From: Pyrinomonadaceae bacterium
Lineage (GTDB): Bacteria > Acidobacteriota > Blastocatellia > Pyrinomonadales > Pyrinomonadaceae
Direction: 5' to 3'
Length of the DNA: 64,000 nt
Assembly: GCA_030841085.1 (NCBI GenBank)
Contig: JAVEDP010000020.1
Location: 1-64,000, forward strand
Each line of letters opens with the position of its first letter. Within the stretch, counting starts at the first letter, position 1. Below, piece by piece: positions 39,553 to 49,194 of the stretch. The position numbers and the translations under genes were made by a program. The notes beneath the pieces are model-generated. The model saw only the letters and a list, made by a program, of their open reading frames with translations. It was not told the origin of the DNA and searched no databases.

Positions 39553-39701
39553 GCAGTCATTAACGGATAACTAAAAGGAATCGGAAACTGCCGAGTGGGC
39601 GGTACAGCGGGCGTGTGTCTTTAAGAATAAGGGCAGTCCCGCAGTTTTGGGCAAATGCGTTTCTTGGGTAAACTGAGTCGCTGGTTGAAGTCTTACTTTC
39701 A

Positions 39702-41072
39702 ATGATGAAGCAACAAATTCGCATTGCCGCCGGACAGGGTTTTTGGGGGGACTTGCCGGACGCGCCGGTTCGTCAAGTTGAAGGTGGTCCAATCGACTAC
39801 CTGATGCTCGACTATCTGGCGGAAGTCACCATGTCGATCATGCAGAAGCAACGCTCGCGCGATCCATCTGCCGGTTACGCGAAAGATTTTGTGCCGTTGA
39901 TGAAGCAAATACTTCCTGCGTGCGTCGAGCGCGACATTCGCGTCACTGCAAACGCGGGCGGGGTGAACGTCGCAGGGTGTGCCGCGGCGGTTAAGGAAGT
40001 CGCGCGCGAACTCGGTCTCAGCGCAAAACTGAAGATCGGAATCGTGACCGGCGACGACATCATGCCGCGCATTGATGAGCTGCTCGCTCGCGGAGTCGAA
40101 ATGCGCAATATGGATAACGGCGCGACGCTCGACACCGTTCGCGATCAAATCCAAAGCGCCAATGTGTACCTTGGCGCGGCGCCGCTGGTCCAAGCACTTA
40201 ATGGCGGCGCGCGCATCGTTATCACCGGCCGCGCTACCGATACGGGACTGACACTTGCGCCGCTGATTCATGAGTTTGGTTGGGCGAGTGACGACTGGAA
40301 CAGGTTGGCAGCCGGGACGATTGCCGGCCATATTATTGAGTGTGGCGCGCAGTGCTCCGGAGGGAACTGCCAATACGAGTGGCGTAGCATTCCTAATCTT
40401 GCGAACGTCGGTTTTCCAATTGTTGAGGCATCGCCCGATGGCAGTTTTGTGATTACGAAACATGAACGCACCGGCGGCTGGGTGATTATTCCCTCTGTTA
40501 AAGAGCAACTGGTTTATGAGATGGGCGACCCGCACGATTACATCACGCCGGATTGCGTGGCGGACTTCACGACTGTGCAACTCGAATATGAAGGCCGCGA
40601 CCGAGTCCGCGTCTTTGGAATCGAAGGCCGGCCGGCCACCGATACTTTCAAAGTTTCAATCAGCTATTCTGCCGGATACAAAGCCGTCGGAACACTCGTC
40701 TATTCCTGGCCCGACGCGTACGACAAGGCGCAAGCGGCCGATCGAATCTTGCGAGGACGTCTCGATCGACTGGGATTAAAGTTTGACGAGATACTTACCG
40801 AATTTGTGGGCGCGAACGCCACGCATGGACCACTCGCAGGAAAACCTTCGCCAGATCTTCCGGAAGTTCAATTGCGGGTTGGCGTCCGCGGTCAGAACCG
40901 CTCGGACGTCGAGAGATTTACGAAGGAGATTGCTCCGCTGGTTCTGACTGGCCCACCGGGCGTGACTGGCTTTGCGGGCGGCCGTCCGAAAGTTGAAGAG
41001 ATTGTTGCCTACTGGCCGGCGCTGATCCCGAAGAGCGAAATTGTGCCGAAGGTAGAATTAATCGAGGTATAG
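39702..41072 (+). CDS. AtuA-family (DUF1446) protein, N-terminal part
   Basis: The 456-aa protein carries the DUF1446 core of acyclic terpene utilisation protein Atu[43 protein letters not shown] and [11 protein letters not shown]. The family normally continues into a C-terminal ferredoxin-fold domain, which here is encoded by a separate gene at 41403. Its last codons (PKVELIEV) are duplicated downstream (41182-41210), where the copy continues in frame as VELIEVWETGFIRWR, so an insertion seems to have introduced the stop. The biochemical function of AtuA is uncertain. Confidence 0.85.
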   Translation: MMKQQIRIAAGQGFWGDLPDAPVRQVEGGPIDYLMLDYLAEVTMSIMQKQRSRDPSAGYAKDFVPLMKQILPACVERDIRVTANAGGVNVAGCAAAVKEVARELGLSAKLKIGIVTGDDIMPRIDELLARGVEMRNMDNGATLDTVRDQIQSANVYLGAAPLVQALNGGARIVITGRATDTGLTLAPLIHEFGWASDDWNRLAAGTIAGHIIECGAQCSGGNCQYEWRSIPNLANVGFPIVEASPDGSFVITKHERTGGWVIIPSVKEQLVYEMGDPHDYITPDCVADFTTVQLEYEGRDRVRVFGIEGRPATDTFKVSISYSAGYKAVGTLVYSWPDAYDKAQAADRILRGRLDRLGLKFDEILTEFVGANATHGPLAGKPSPDLPEVQLRVGVRGQNRSDVERFTKEIAPLVLTGPPGVTGFAGGRPKVEEIVAYWPALIPKSEIVPKVELIEV

Positions 41073-41210
41073 GAATTAATGCTTTTAGTTAAAGGTCAAG
41101 CAGTTCAGAGTCCAAGCTTCAGCTTGCCGTTGCCGGCGCAAGAGCAACCTAAAGGTTGGACTCTGAACTAGAAACCTTGAACCGAAGTAGAATTAATAGA
41201 GGTTTGGGAA
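41046..41210. repeat. Partial duplication of the atuA 3' end flanking a palindrome
   Basis: A 30-base segment at 41046-41075 recurs at 41182-41210 with one gap and a few substitutions. Between them lies the family E palindrome. The downstream copy continues in frame beyond the first copy's stop. Confidence 0.85.
41102..41169. repeat. Palindromic repeat, family E (copy 2)
   Basis: AGTTCAGAGTCCAAGCTTC and AGGTTGGACTCTGAACT are inverted arms around GCTTGCCGTTGCCGGCGCAA. It sits between the two copies of the atuA 3' end. Confidence 0.88.
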
Positions 41211-41250
41211 ACAGGCTTTATTAGATGGCGCGATGAGAAGAAACCCTCGC

Positions 41251-41360
41251 TGCGGAACCGCGAGCGGTAGCGACCGGATGCTGCGGTCGACAATGGATAG
41301 CGTTCGGTCCGCCTTCAACATGGTCGCCGACATCCGGTCGCTACCGCTCGCGGTTCCGCA
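41251..41360. repeat. Palindromic repeat, family F
   Basis: Arms TGCGGAACCGCGAGCGGTAG and CTACCGCTCGCGGTTCCGCA are perfectly complementary over 20 bases, then CGACCGGATG and CATCCGGTCG continue the stem. It lies between the two AtuA parts and supplies the in-frame stop of the ancestral linker. Confidence 0.93.
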
Positions 41361-41402
41361 TTGGGCCGTGAACAGTTAGAAATGGACTCCGTTAAGGTTC
41401 TA

Positions 41403-41753
41403 ATGAAGATTCAACTGGTAAAACTTGCGCACGCGCGGTCCGGCGACAAAGGCGACACCGCGAATGTTGGATTGATTGCCTTCAGCGATGAAATCTATCG
41501 GTTACTGGTGCGCGAAGTGACTGCGGCGCGTGTTAAAGAGCACTTCAAAGGCATTTGCAAAGGCGACGTAGAGAGATTTGAACTGCCGAACATCGGCGCA
41601 TTGAATTTCCTTTTGCATCACAGCCTGGGCGGCGGCGGGACGCTATCGTTGATGACCGACGCGCAGGGCAAAACATTTTCGACTGCACTGCTGCGAATGA
41701 CGATCGACGTCTCCGATGAAGAAGCGCAGTCGCTCGAACTGATATCCCGATAA
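41403..41753 (+). CDS. AtuA C-terminal ferredoxin-fold domain as a separate protein
   Basis: The 116-aa product has the diagnostic HARSGDKGDTANVGLIAFS motif and continues as in the C-terminus of longer AtuA proteins (ELPNIGALNFLLHHSLGGGG). ATG 41403 follows AAGG; ATG 41382 is an alternative without a ribosome-binding site. It is 15 bases before the crotonase gene and probably co-transcribed with it. It could function in trans with the upstream part. Confidence 0.85.
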   Translation: MKIQLVKLAHARSGDKGDTANVGLIAFSDEIYRLLVREVTAARVKEHFKGICKGDVERFELPNIGALNFLLHHSLGGGGTLSLMTDAQGKTFSTALLRMTIDVSDEEAQSLELISR

Positions 41754-41768
41754 ATCGATCGTTCCGCG

Positions 41769-42551
41769 ATGACCAACAAAACCCTAGTTGTTCTTTATGC
41801 CGTCGAAGGCGCAATCGCTACGCTCACGCTTAACCGTCCCGAAAAACGTAACGCCCTAAACGACGCATTAATCCAGCAGTTGAAGGCGTCGTTGCGTAAA
41901 GCAAACGACGACGCATCTGTCAACGCGATAATAATCACCGGCGCCGGTAAAGATTTCTGTTCGGGCGCCGATCTTTCGGCGTTGCAAAAAATTGCGGATG
42001 GCTCTGTCGCTGAAAACGCTGAAGACGCGCGTTTGTTGCTGGAGTTGTTCACTTTAATCCGTTCGGTAACCGTGCCGGTAATCGCCGCGGTTCGGGGAAG
42101 AGCACTTGCCGGCGGTTGCGGACTCGCCAGCGCTTGCGATCTTGTACTGGCGTCGGCCAATGCCCGATTCGGTTATCCGGAAGTGAAAATTGGTTTCGTG
42201 CCGGCAATGGTAACGGCGATTCTCCGCCGCAACGTTTCCGAGAAACGTGCTTTCGAGTTATTGACACGCGGGTTGGAAATTGACGCTCAGACCGCACAGG
42301 AATTTGGACTCGTCAATCAAGTTTTTGCAGATGAGAATTTTGATGCGGAGGTCAGAGCTTACGCAGGCCAGTTTGAAAAGCTGAGTCGTTCAGCCATCGG
42401 GCTTACCAAAGCGCTGCTCTATCAAGTCGATGGCCTGGCATTTCCTGAAGCGCTCGCCGCCGGTGCGGATACCAATGTTATCGCTCGCTTCACCGACGAC
42501 TGCCGCAAGGGCATCGACAGGTTCCTTGAGAAGAAAAGCAACGCACGGTAG
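41769..42551 (+). CDS. Enoyl-CoA hydratase/isomerase family protein
   Basis: The 260-aa crotonase has NRPEKRNALN, the oxyanion-hole segments GKDFCSGADLSAL and RALAGGCGLASACDLVLAS, and FGYPEVKIGFVPAMV. It has the standard length. With AtuA upstream and a methylcrotonyl-like carboxylase in the region, it may be the methylglutaconyl-CoA or isohexenylglutaconyl-CoA hydratase of leucine or terpenoid breakdown; this is inference from context. Confidence 0.88.
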   Translation: MTNKTLVVLYAVEGAIATLTLNRPEKRNALNDALIQQLKASLRKANDDASVNAIIITGAGKDFCSGADLSALQKIADGSVAENAEDARLLLELFTLIRSVTVPVIAAVRGRALAGGCGLASACDLVLASANARFGYPEVKIGFVPAMVTAILRRNVSEKRAFELLTRGLEIDAQTAQEFGLVNQVFADENFDAEVRAYAGQFEKLSRSAIGLTKALLYQVDGLAFPEALAAGADTNVIARFTDDCRKGIDRFLEKKSNAR

Positions 42552-42642
42552 TTGGCCCTCCAAAAAACTAAACAAGATCAATCCAGAATTTTGAATTTGC
42601 AACAATGACCTCGAAACTTTCTTTAAGGTTTCTGGGATAAAT

Positions 42643-42672
42643 GTTGACATAAATGAACGTCACGGTTGAGAA
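42643..42672 (+). promoter_or_regulatory. Candidate promoter of the second TonB receptor gene
   Basis: TTGACA (42643-42648), an 18-base spacer and GAGAAT (42667-42672) lie in the otherwise gene-free 42552-42894 gap. The -10 match is only moderate. No palindrome of the usual families was found in this gap. Confidence 0.5.
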
Positions 42673-42894
42673 TGTGACTTGCGTTCAAGAAACCCGTCAC
42701 GGTAACTAGCTGGTCCAACAGAGGAACTCACGAGCTCTTAAAGGAGACGCGCCGTTGCTGCTGAGAGATTTGAATCCAATCGAGGTCTTTTGGGAGGTAT
42801 GGTTATGGACCATTCCCAGCAAACACTCTCTTTCCTTGCTCGGCTACTCCCCGTCGCGCCTACACGCCGTCAGGTCGGTCCCAAAGGAGACATT

Positions 42895-45800
42895 ATGATT
42901 AAACGCATTCTCTACACGCTTGGTCTGCTCACCACTTTGTTCCTGTCATCGTTTGTTGCCAGTGCGCAATCAACAGCGACGATCATCGGTACCGTCGGCG
43001 ATCCCAAAGGTGCCGTAGTCAAGGATGCCACTGTTGTCGCGAGAAATGTCGACACCGGTATCGAGCGCACTACTACGACCTCGTCTGACGGAGCGTATCG
43101 CTTCGATAATTTGCCGCCGGGCAACTACGATGTACGCGTCGACTCAGCAGGCTTCGCGCCAGCCAAGGCAGAAAACGTAAAACTGCAGGTCGGGGAAAAG
43201 AGAGATGTCAACTTTAGTCTCCAGGTCGGCACTGCCACGGGCGAGGTAACAATCACTTCAGAGCTTCCCTTAGTAGAAACAACCAAGACGGACGTTTCAA
43301 CTGTGGTCACCGACACGCAGGTCGCGACCTTACCAACTACCACCAGCTTCAACGGCATTGGCGGCGTTTCAAACGACTATGCCGGTCTCGCGTTAACTGC
43401 GCCCGGAGTGAAGTATGACACCACGGGTGTTTCGAGCGATCTGGTGGGACCAGGCTCGGCCAATAATCGCGGCGTTCTGGTAAACGTGGACGGCGGCGAT
43501 ATTTCTGACCAAGTCGTTTCTACGCGTGACGCGCTCGGCGCCTCGGTTGAAGAAGTCAAAGAATTCCAGGTGCTGACCAATAACTATAACGCTGAGTATG
43601 GCCAGGCAGGAGGTGTCATTCTCAATGTCATCACTAAGTCAGGTACCAACGGGTTCCATGGTGATGCTCACTATTACACTCGTGGGCGCAATCTGGCGGC
43701 CAATAGCTATTTCTACAACCAAAGCTTTGATGCGAACTTCCGACGGGCGCCCTTCCACAAGTATGAAGGAGGACTAACCGCGGGAGGACCAATCGTCAAG
43801 AATCGCACCTTCTGGTTTGTGAGCTATGAGCAGGTACGTCAGGGAGTGCCACTCACTTTGACGCCTCCTTCGGGCGTGATCACAATTTCGCAACCGACGA
43901 AAGAATTGCTCTATTCCGGTAAGATTGATCATCAAATCACCAAAAACAATTTCTTCACTGCGCGCTACAACGTGCAGCGTGATATATCCGATAATCTCGT
44001 GGTCCAAATCGCTCCAATACTTACGCCTGAGTCCCTGGTCGCATCAGTCATTCATGACAACATGCTAAACCTTTCGGACACATGGACCGCCAACCAGACC
44101 ACAGTCAATGAGTTCCGCTTCTTTTGGCATCGGTTCCTGACCCAGACCCCAACCAAGAGCAATAGTCCTGGTTTGGAAGGTCCGAACTTCTACCATGGCG
44201 CCGCTTTCTGTTGCCCCCAGGGCGGACTGCAGAAACGGTATCAATTCATGGACAACTTATCGATAACCACCGGTTCGCATACCTTCAAGGTGGGGGCAAG
44301 CGTTAGCCACTTCCCCTATTACTCATTGTTTACGCAAATCAATAAGGGTCTCTACGATTTTGACAATCCTGAGCCGCGGGTTGCGCCGCCGGGCTTCTTT
44401 ACCTATCCCAATGCGAGCTTCTTCAGCATTGGCCTTGGTCCTGCGCAGGTCACCACAACCGATAACATCTACGGGTTCTATGGTCAGGATACGTGGAAAG
44501 TCAGACCAAACGTTACGCTCAACCTGGGCCTTCGTTACGATCTCGAGAGCGGAGCTTTTAAAGGCGGGCCTATAAAAAGTGGTTCGGGCTGTCTACAGGC
44601 TAACGGGATCATTCCTGCGTGCTCAAAGGATCATAACAACCTGCAGCCAAGAATTGGCATTGCCTGGAGCCCACGCTTTAGCAGTGGTTTCATGCATAAG
44701 ATTTTTGGTGATGCAGACAGAAGCGTCCTGCGATTCTCATTTGCTGAGATCACTCAGTTAGCTTATCTGAATATCTCGCTTGACTCGTTAAACTTCGACG
44801 GCGTGAACTTGCTAACGGTGGGCACAGATGATCCAGCGGTACTGGCATTTGCACCTAATCGGCCGTCTGACGCGGTACTGGCTACCCTTCGCCCAGCCGG
44901 TTCCTTTGGGCGCGTAAGACCGATATCACCAAACCTGAAGAATGCTGAGTCTCGCAACTTCAACTTCACTTTCAGCCGGCAATTAGGTAAGGACTTTGTC
45001 CTCGACCTCGGCTATCTCGGCGTTTTCGGGCACGGACTCTACGGTGAACGAGACACAAACTATCCGGTTATCAATCCGGATCCCGCCCATCCAGGATTCT
45101 TTTACTTCGGTGCTCGACCGGATCCTCGTTTTACAGCTGTTCGAACTAACGAGAATTCGCGTCGCTCGACCTACAACGCTCTGGTCGTCAGCCTGCAAAA
45201 GCGTTACTCGAACCACCTTCAATTTCAGGCGGGATATGTCTTCTCGAAACTCCTGACAAATGGCGAAGACTTTTTCGGGATTTCTGAGCCGGCAGATCCG
45301 CGCAATGTTAACCTCGATTTCTCCCGTGCTTCTAATGACACTCCGCATCAATTTAACTTTGGGCTGGTCTATGACACCAAGGACCTGACAGATGGTTTTG
45401 CCAGGCACTTGGTGAACAACTGGACGATCGGAATGATCGGCAGGCTGGAATCCGGCAGGCCTTATCCAATCTCCAGTGGAGATGGTCCATTTTCCGGTTC
45501 AACCTTCTTTGGCGCCGGTAACGAAACCGTGCAGCGGCCAAACATCCTGGCAAACGGTGTCCTGAGTACAACGAACATTGCTGGTCGTGGCGGCAACTTG
45601 TTGGTCGGCCCTGCAGGACATGTAGACTGCCCAGCGTGCCCTCAAACCACGTTCGCAGCACCCGCTGGTGCCTCGAGTTCCGGTCCGCGCGATAGCTTGA
45701 GGCCGTCAGACCCAATTACAGGCGCGCCAAACATCGTTGACTTTCAGTTCCTTACTGGAGACTTGGAACGCAACGCCGGGATAACCAACCCCTTTGCTCG

Positions 45801-46140
45801 ATTTGACCTGTCCTTCATCAAAGCCTTTCCTATTCGAGAACAGATGAGGTTGGAGTTTAAGGTTGACGTCTTCAATGTTCTTAACCACTCGAACTTCTTG
45901 CTTTTCAACGGCAACCCCAACCTTAACCAGTTGCCCATTTCCACCGACCCGAACTGTCGTGTCTGCCTCAATGCAACCAACGGTAGATACATTGGCGCTG
46001 ACGGCCGGGTCTTAACGCTCAGCGATTTACAGAAGGGTTACACGGCTCCACTGAAAGCGGGCGAATTCGGGGCGCTGGGAAATCCATCCTCCACGGACTT
46101 GCCACGCACGATTCAATTGTCCGGCAGATTCAGGTGGTAA
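42895..46140 (+). CDS. TonB-dependent receptor with carboxypeptidase-regulatory domain (Oar-like, second copy)
   Basis: The 1081-aa outer-membrane protein has a signal peptide (MIKRILYTLGLLTTLFLSS, cleavage near SAQ) and a regulatory beta-sandwich (ATIIGTVGDPKGAVVKDATV, LPPGNYDVRVDSAGF). Next come a plug domain (VNVDGGDISDQ, the ILNVITKSGTNGFHGDAHYY segment) and a long barrel ending in FRW. AAAGGAGA just before ATG 42895 sets the start; a reading frame from 42790 also has a GGAGG but would bury the signal peptide. It is only loosely similar to the receptor at 1101. Transcription ends at an intrinsic terminator. Confidence 0.9.
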   Translation: MIKRILYTLGLLTTLFLSSFVASAQSTATIIGTVGDPKGAVVKDATVVARNVDTGIERTTTTSSDGAYRFDNLPPGNYDVRVDSAGFAPAKAENVKLQVGEKRDVNFSLQVGTATGEVTITSELPLVETTKTDVSTVVTDTQVATLPTTTSFNGIGGVSNDYAGLALTAPGVKYDTTGVSSDLVGPGSANNRGVLVNVDGGDISDQVVSTRDALGASVEEVKEFQVLTNNYNAEYGQAGGVILNVITKSGTNGFHGDAHYYTRGRNLAANSYFYNQSFDANFRRAPFHKYEGGLTAGGPIVKNRTFWFVSYEQVRQGVPLTLTPPSGVITISQPTKELLYSGKIDHQITKNNFFTARYNVQRDISDNLVVQIAPILTPESLVASVIHDNMLNLSDTWTANQTTVNEFRFFWHRFLTQTPTKSNSPGLEGPNFYHGAAFCCPQGGLQKRYQFMDNLSITTGSHTFKVGASVSHFPYYSLFTQINKGLYDFDNPEPRVAPPGFFTYPNASFFSIGLGPAQVTTTDNIYGFYGQDTWKVRPNVTLNLGLRYDLESGAFKGGPIKSGSGCLQANGIIPACSKDHNNLQPRIGIAWSPRFSSGFMHKIFGDADRSVLRFSFAEITQLAYLNISLDSLNFDGVNLLTVGTDDPAVLAFAPNRPSDAVLATLRPAGSFGRVRPISPNLKNAESRNFNFTFSRQLGKDFVLDLGYLGVFGHGLYGERDTNYPVINPDPAHPGFFYFGARPDPRFTAVRTNENSRRSTYNALVVSLQKRYSNHLQFQAGYVFSKLLTNGEDFFGISEPADPRNVNLDFSRASNDTPHQFNFGLVYDTKDLTDGFARHLVNNWTIGMIGRLESGRPYPISSGDGPFSGSTFFGAGNETVQRPNILANGVLSTTNIAGRGGNLLVGPAGHVDCPACPQTTFAAPAGASSSGPRDSLRPSDPITGAPNIVDFQFLTGDLERNAGITNPFARFDLSFIKAFPIREQMRLEFKVDVFNVLNHSNFLLFNGNPNLNQLPISTDPNCRVCLNATNGRYIGADGRVLTLSDLQKGYTAPLKAGEFGALGNPSSTDLPRTIQLSGRFRW

Positions 46141-46172
46141 CCAAAAACGCGTAGTCTGGTACGCTTAATTTT

Positions 46173-46207
46173 AAGAGCTGGATTCTTTCGAGTCCGGCTC
46201 TTTTTTT
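46173..46207 (+). terminator. Intrinsic terminator after the TonB receptor gene
   Basis: AAGAGCTGGA pairs with TCCGGCTCTT, with one G-T pair, and is followed by a run of seven T (46201-46207). It separates convergent genes. Confidence 0.85.
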
Positions 46208-46814
46208 AGTTCGGTTTCCGAGCAATTGTCCCAGCGAATCGGATAGCCGCCTCAAGCGGGATCGCTTCCAGCTGATTAATGAGCCTGACTTCGAGCGCTT
46301 CGTGGCCCTTCATCAGGCGCGCTGAAAGCAAAAAGTCGAGAGCGCGCGCGCGACCAATCAGTCGCGGCAATCTCTGTGTTCCGCCCCAGCCGGTGATGAT
46401 GCCCAAACGTGCGCCGGGGTGGCGGAAAACAGCCTGCGGCGACGCGATCCGAATGTCGCAGGACAACGCCAAATCAAGTGCGCCGCCCATGCAATAGCCG
46501 TTGATGGCGGCAATCGTTACCTGCCCGGCGTCCGCAATGGTTTGAAAAAGTTCCTGACCGACTTTGGAAAACTCAGTTGCGCGTTCCGGGTCGAGTTCGG
46601 CCAATTCACGAATGTCGGCGCCTGAAGCAAACACGTCCTCCGAACCTGTGAAGATGATCGCTTTCAGTTCTTCACGAGCAGTTAAGGACGAGACTGCGTT
46701 CGCAAGTTCGTTCAGGGTGGAGCTGGAAAGAGGGTTGCGTTTGGCAGGTTGGTTGAAACGAATGACTGCGATTGATTCCACGACGTCAATAACGATTGCA
46801 GACGCCTGTGCCAT
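46206..46814 (-). CDS. Short enoyl-CoA hydratase/isomerase family protein
   Basis: The 202-aa crotonase keeps the N-terminal core (RFNQPAKRNPLSSS, FASGADIREL, NGYCMGGALDLALSCD, PGARLGIITGWGGTQRLPRL with an active-site-like Gly-Gly-Thr-Gln) but ends at GTIARKPN, about 55 residues before the normal C-terminus. The missing C-terminal helices usually form trimer contacts and cover the active site. The stop is followed at once by the terminator of the opposite gene. It is four bases from the B12-binding subunit gene, so it is in the mutase operon. Confidence 0.8.
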   Translation of the reverse strand: MAQASAIVIDVVESIAVIRFNQPAKRNPLSSSTLNELANAVSSLTAREELKAIIFTGSEDVFASGADIRELAELDPERATEFSKVGQELFQTIADAGQVTIAAINGYCMGGALDLALSCDIRIASPQAVFRHPGARLGIITGWGGTQRLPRLIGRARALDFLLSARLMKGHEALEVRLINQLEAIPLEAAIRFAGTIARKPN

Positions 46815-46818
46815 TCGT

Positions 46819-47223
46819 CTATTCGCGTGGCTTAACGTTTTCGCGGAGAAACTTGACGATGTTTTCGGTGGATGTTCCGGGCAGGAAAATTTCCGCGACG
46901 CCTTGCTGTTTCAGTTTAGCGATATCGTCCTGGGGAACAATGCCACCGAGCAGCACCAGGCAATCGTCCATACCCTGGTCGCGCAGCAGTTGCACAATAC
47001 GCGGGCAGAGCGTGTTGTGTGCGCCGCTCAGAATCGAAACGCCGACGGCATCGACGTCTTCTTGTAGCGCTGCTGCCGCAATCATTTCCGGCGTTTGGCG
47101 CAGGCCAGTGTAGATCACTTCCATGCCGGCATCGCGCAACGCGCGGGCAATGACTTTCGCGCCACGATCGTGGCCGTCGAGACCTGGCTTCGCAACCAGC
47201 ACGCGGATTTTTCTTTCGTTCAT
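46819..47223 (-). CDS. Cobalamin-binding subunit of a methylmalonyl-CoA-type mutase
   Basis: The 134-aa protein is a stand-alone B12-binding domain with the DxHxxG motif in [15 protein letters not shown]. The lower axial His and the Ser-x-Leu and Gly-Gly loops ([22 protein letters not shown]) are present. Split alpha and B12 subunits are known from archaeal and some bacterial mutases. It lies 51 bases after the catalytic subunit on the same strand. Confidence 0.93.
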   Translation of the reverse strand: MNERKIRVLVAKPGLDGHDRGAKVIARALRDAGMEVIYTGLRQTPEMIAAAALQEDVDAVGVSILSGAHNTLCPRIVQLLRDQGMDDCLVLLGGIVPQDDIAKLKQQGVAEIFLPGTSTENIVKFLRENVKPRE

Positions 47224-47274
47224 GAACTTATTTTTAGCCTTACTGTAAGAAGCAATTTGCGGAGGTCGCGAAAA

Positions 47275-48951
47275 CTAGAAAGCAGGTTCTTCATAGATGC
47301 CGTAAACATCGCGCAGCGCAGAACAGATCTCGCCAAGTGTGGCGTAAGCGCGCACCGCCTCAATCGTCGCCGGCATCGTGTTCTCATCGTTCTGAGCAGC
47401 GCGGCGGAGTTTCTCAAGCGCGTTGCTTACGGCGCCGCCGTCGCGCCGGGCGCGCGTTTGCTGCAAGCGATTAACCTGATGCTCGCGAACGGATTCATCG
47501 ATTACGAGGGTGGAAACCGCGGGCTCGTCTTCCATCGCGTACTTATTAACGCCGACAATAACCTGCTCACCGCGCTCGACCGCCTTCTGATACTGATAAG
47601 CCGAGTCCTGTAGCTCGCGCTGCGGAAAACCTTTCTCAATTGCTTCAACCATCCCGCCCATCGCGTCGATGCGGCGAAAATAATCCCGCGCTCCTTCTTC
47701 CATTTTTTGCGTCAGCGATTCGACGTAATAAGACCCACCCAGCGGATCTACCGTGTTCGCCACGCCGGTCTCCTCGGCAATGATCTGTTGGGTGCGCAAA
47801 GCGATGAGCGCGGCGCGATCGGTTGGCAGCGCGAGCGCTTCGTCGTAGGCGTCGGTGTGCAGGCTTTGAGTGCCGCCCAGGACGCCGGCCAGCGCCTGGA
47901 TAGCGACCCGTACGATGTTGTTCAGCGGTTGTTGGACGGTTAATGAAACTCCGGCCGTCTGCGTATGGAACCGCAGCTTAAGCGTACGCTCGTTGGTTGA
48001 GCCAAATCGATCGCGCATTTCGCGCGCCCAAATGCGACGCGCAGCGCGATACTTAGCCACCTCTTCAAAAAAATCATTATGCGCGTTGAAAAAGAAGGAA
48101 ATCCGAGGCACGAACTCATCTAACTCAAGGCCGGCGCGAATACCCCATTCCACGTATTCAAGCCCATCGCGCAACGTGAAGGCGAGTTCCTGTACAGCGG
48201 TCGCGCCGGCTTCGCGGATGTGATAACCACTGACCGACACCGGATTGTAGCGGGGTACTTGTTGCGTACAGAATTCAAAAGTATCAATGACCAGCTTCAT
48301 CGCCGGACGAATCGGATAGATCCATTCCTTCTGCGCAATATATTCCTTGAGGATGTCGTTTTGCAGCGTGCCGGAAATCTTTTTCCAGTCGGCGCCTTGT
48401 TTCTCGGCCACTACCAGATACATCGCCAACAAAACGGAGGCCGGCGCGTTAATCGTTTGCGATACGGTGACGTGCTCGAGCGGTATCTTGTCAAACAGCA
48501 CTTCCATGTCGGCTAACGACGATACCGCCACGCCGCATTTACCGACCTCGCCTTCTGAGAGCGGGGAATCAGCGTCGTAACCCATTAAGGTCGGCAAGTC
48601 GTACGCTACCGAAAGACCGTTCTGGCCTTGTGCCAATAGGTATTTGAAACGCGCATTAGTTTCTTCCGGCGTGCTGAAGCCGGCAAACTGGCGCATGGTC
48701 CAAAGCTTGCCGCGATAGCCGGTGGGATGTATGCCGCGGGTGTATGGGAAATTGCCGGGAAACGAAATGTCGCGTTCGAAATCGAGCGGCTCAACATCCG
48801 CCGGCGAGTAGAGTCTGTTCGTCTCCTCGAGCGAGACAGTCTGGAAACTGGATTTTCGTTCGGGATGTTTTTCCAGAACCGGTTGAAGCGTGTCGCGCTC
48901 CCATTCTTCGAGCGCTTCCTGTGCTGGTGAAGTGACCTTGGTTTCAGGCAT
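47275..48951 (-). CDS. Methylmalonyl-CoA mutase-type catalytic subunit
   Basis: The 558-aa TIM-barrel subunit matches the catalytic domain of acyl-CoA mutases: [70 protein letters not shown] and [11 protein letters not shown]. It lacks a fused B12 domain. At the substrate site, the usual PTMY reads PTGY, so the exact substrate (methylmalonyl-, isobutyryl- or related) is not certain. With the short crotonase and the B12 subunit it would feed succinyl-CoA from propionate or branched-chain acids. The carboxylase subunit at 34.9 kb could belong to the same metabolism. Confidence 0.92.
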   Translation of the reverse strand: MPETKVTSPAQEALEEWERDTLQPVLEKHPERKSSFQTVSLEETNRLYSPADVEPLDFERDISFPGNFPYTRGIHPTGYRGKLWTMRQFAGFSTPEETNARFKYLLAQGQNGLSVAYDLPTLMGYDADSPLSEGEVGKCGVAVSSLADMEVLFDKIPLEHVTVSQTINAPASVLLAMYLVVAEKQGADWKKISGTLQNDILKEYIAQKEWIYPIRPAMKLVIDTFEFCTQQVPRYNPVSVSGYHIREAGATAVQELAFTLRDGLEYVEWGIRAGLELDEFVPRISFFFNAHNDFFEEVAKYRAARRIWAREMRDRFGSTNERTLKLRFHTQTAGVSLTVQQPLNNIVRVAIQALAGVLGGTQSLHTDAYDEALALPTDRAALIALRTQQIIAEETGVANTVDPLGGSYYVESLTQKMEEGARDYFRRIDAMGGMVEAIEKGFPQRELQDSAYQYQKAVERGEQVIVGVNKYAMEDEPAVSTLVIDESVREHQVNRLQQTRARRDGGAVSNALEKLRRAAQNDENTMPATIEAVRAYATLGEICSALRDVYGIYEEPAF

Positions 48952-49053
48952 AGAACTTTAATCGTTGCTAAATGGAGTTCGATATTAGTTTACAGGTATA
49001 GACGTGTCAACACGACTATCACTGACGTTTGCTAATGATTCTTTAAGAGGGGA

Positions 49054-49083
49054 GCGCGGCTGTGATGGCAGTCACAACCGCGC
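49054..49083. other. Hairpin upstream of the mutase operon
   Basis: GCGCGGCTGTGA and TCACAACCGCGC form a 12-bp stem with one mismatch around TGGCAG. It lies between the FtsB/L-like gene and the mutase operon, on the same strand as both. No U-run; a terminator or protein site are both possible. Confidence 0.5.
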
Positions 49084-49194
49084 GTTCTCGGCAGGCACTC
49101 GCGATACGTGGCGTTCAAGAAGGGGAACTAGCGGGCAACCGGCAGGTAAAATCGAATCCAGTGTTGTCCGTTGCGAAGGAGCTTCCCCAATCGC

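Noticed and set aside
42790-42894. Upstream start for the second TonB receptor
   Set aside because: It would add 35 residues before a clear signal peptide; ATG 42895 has a strong ribosome site.
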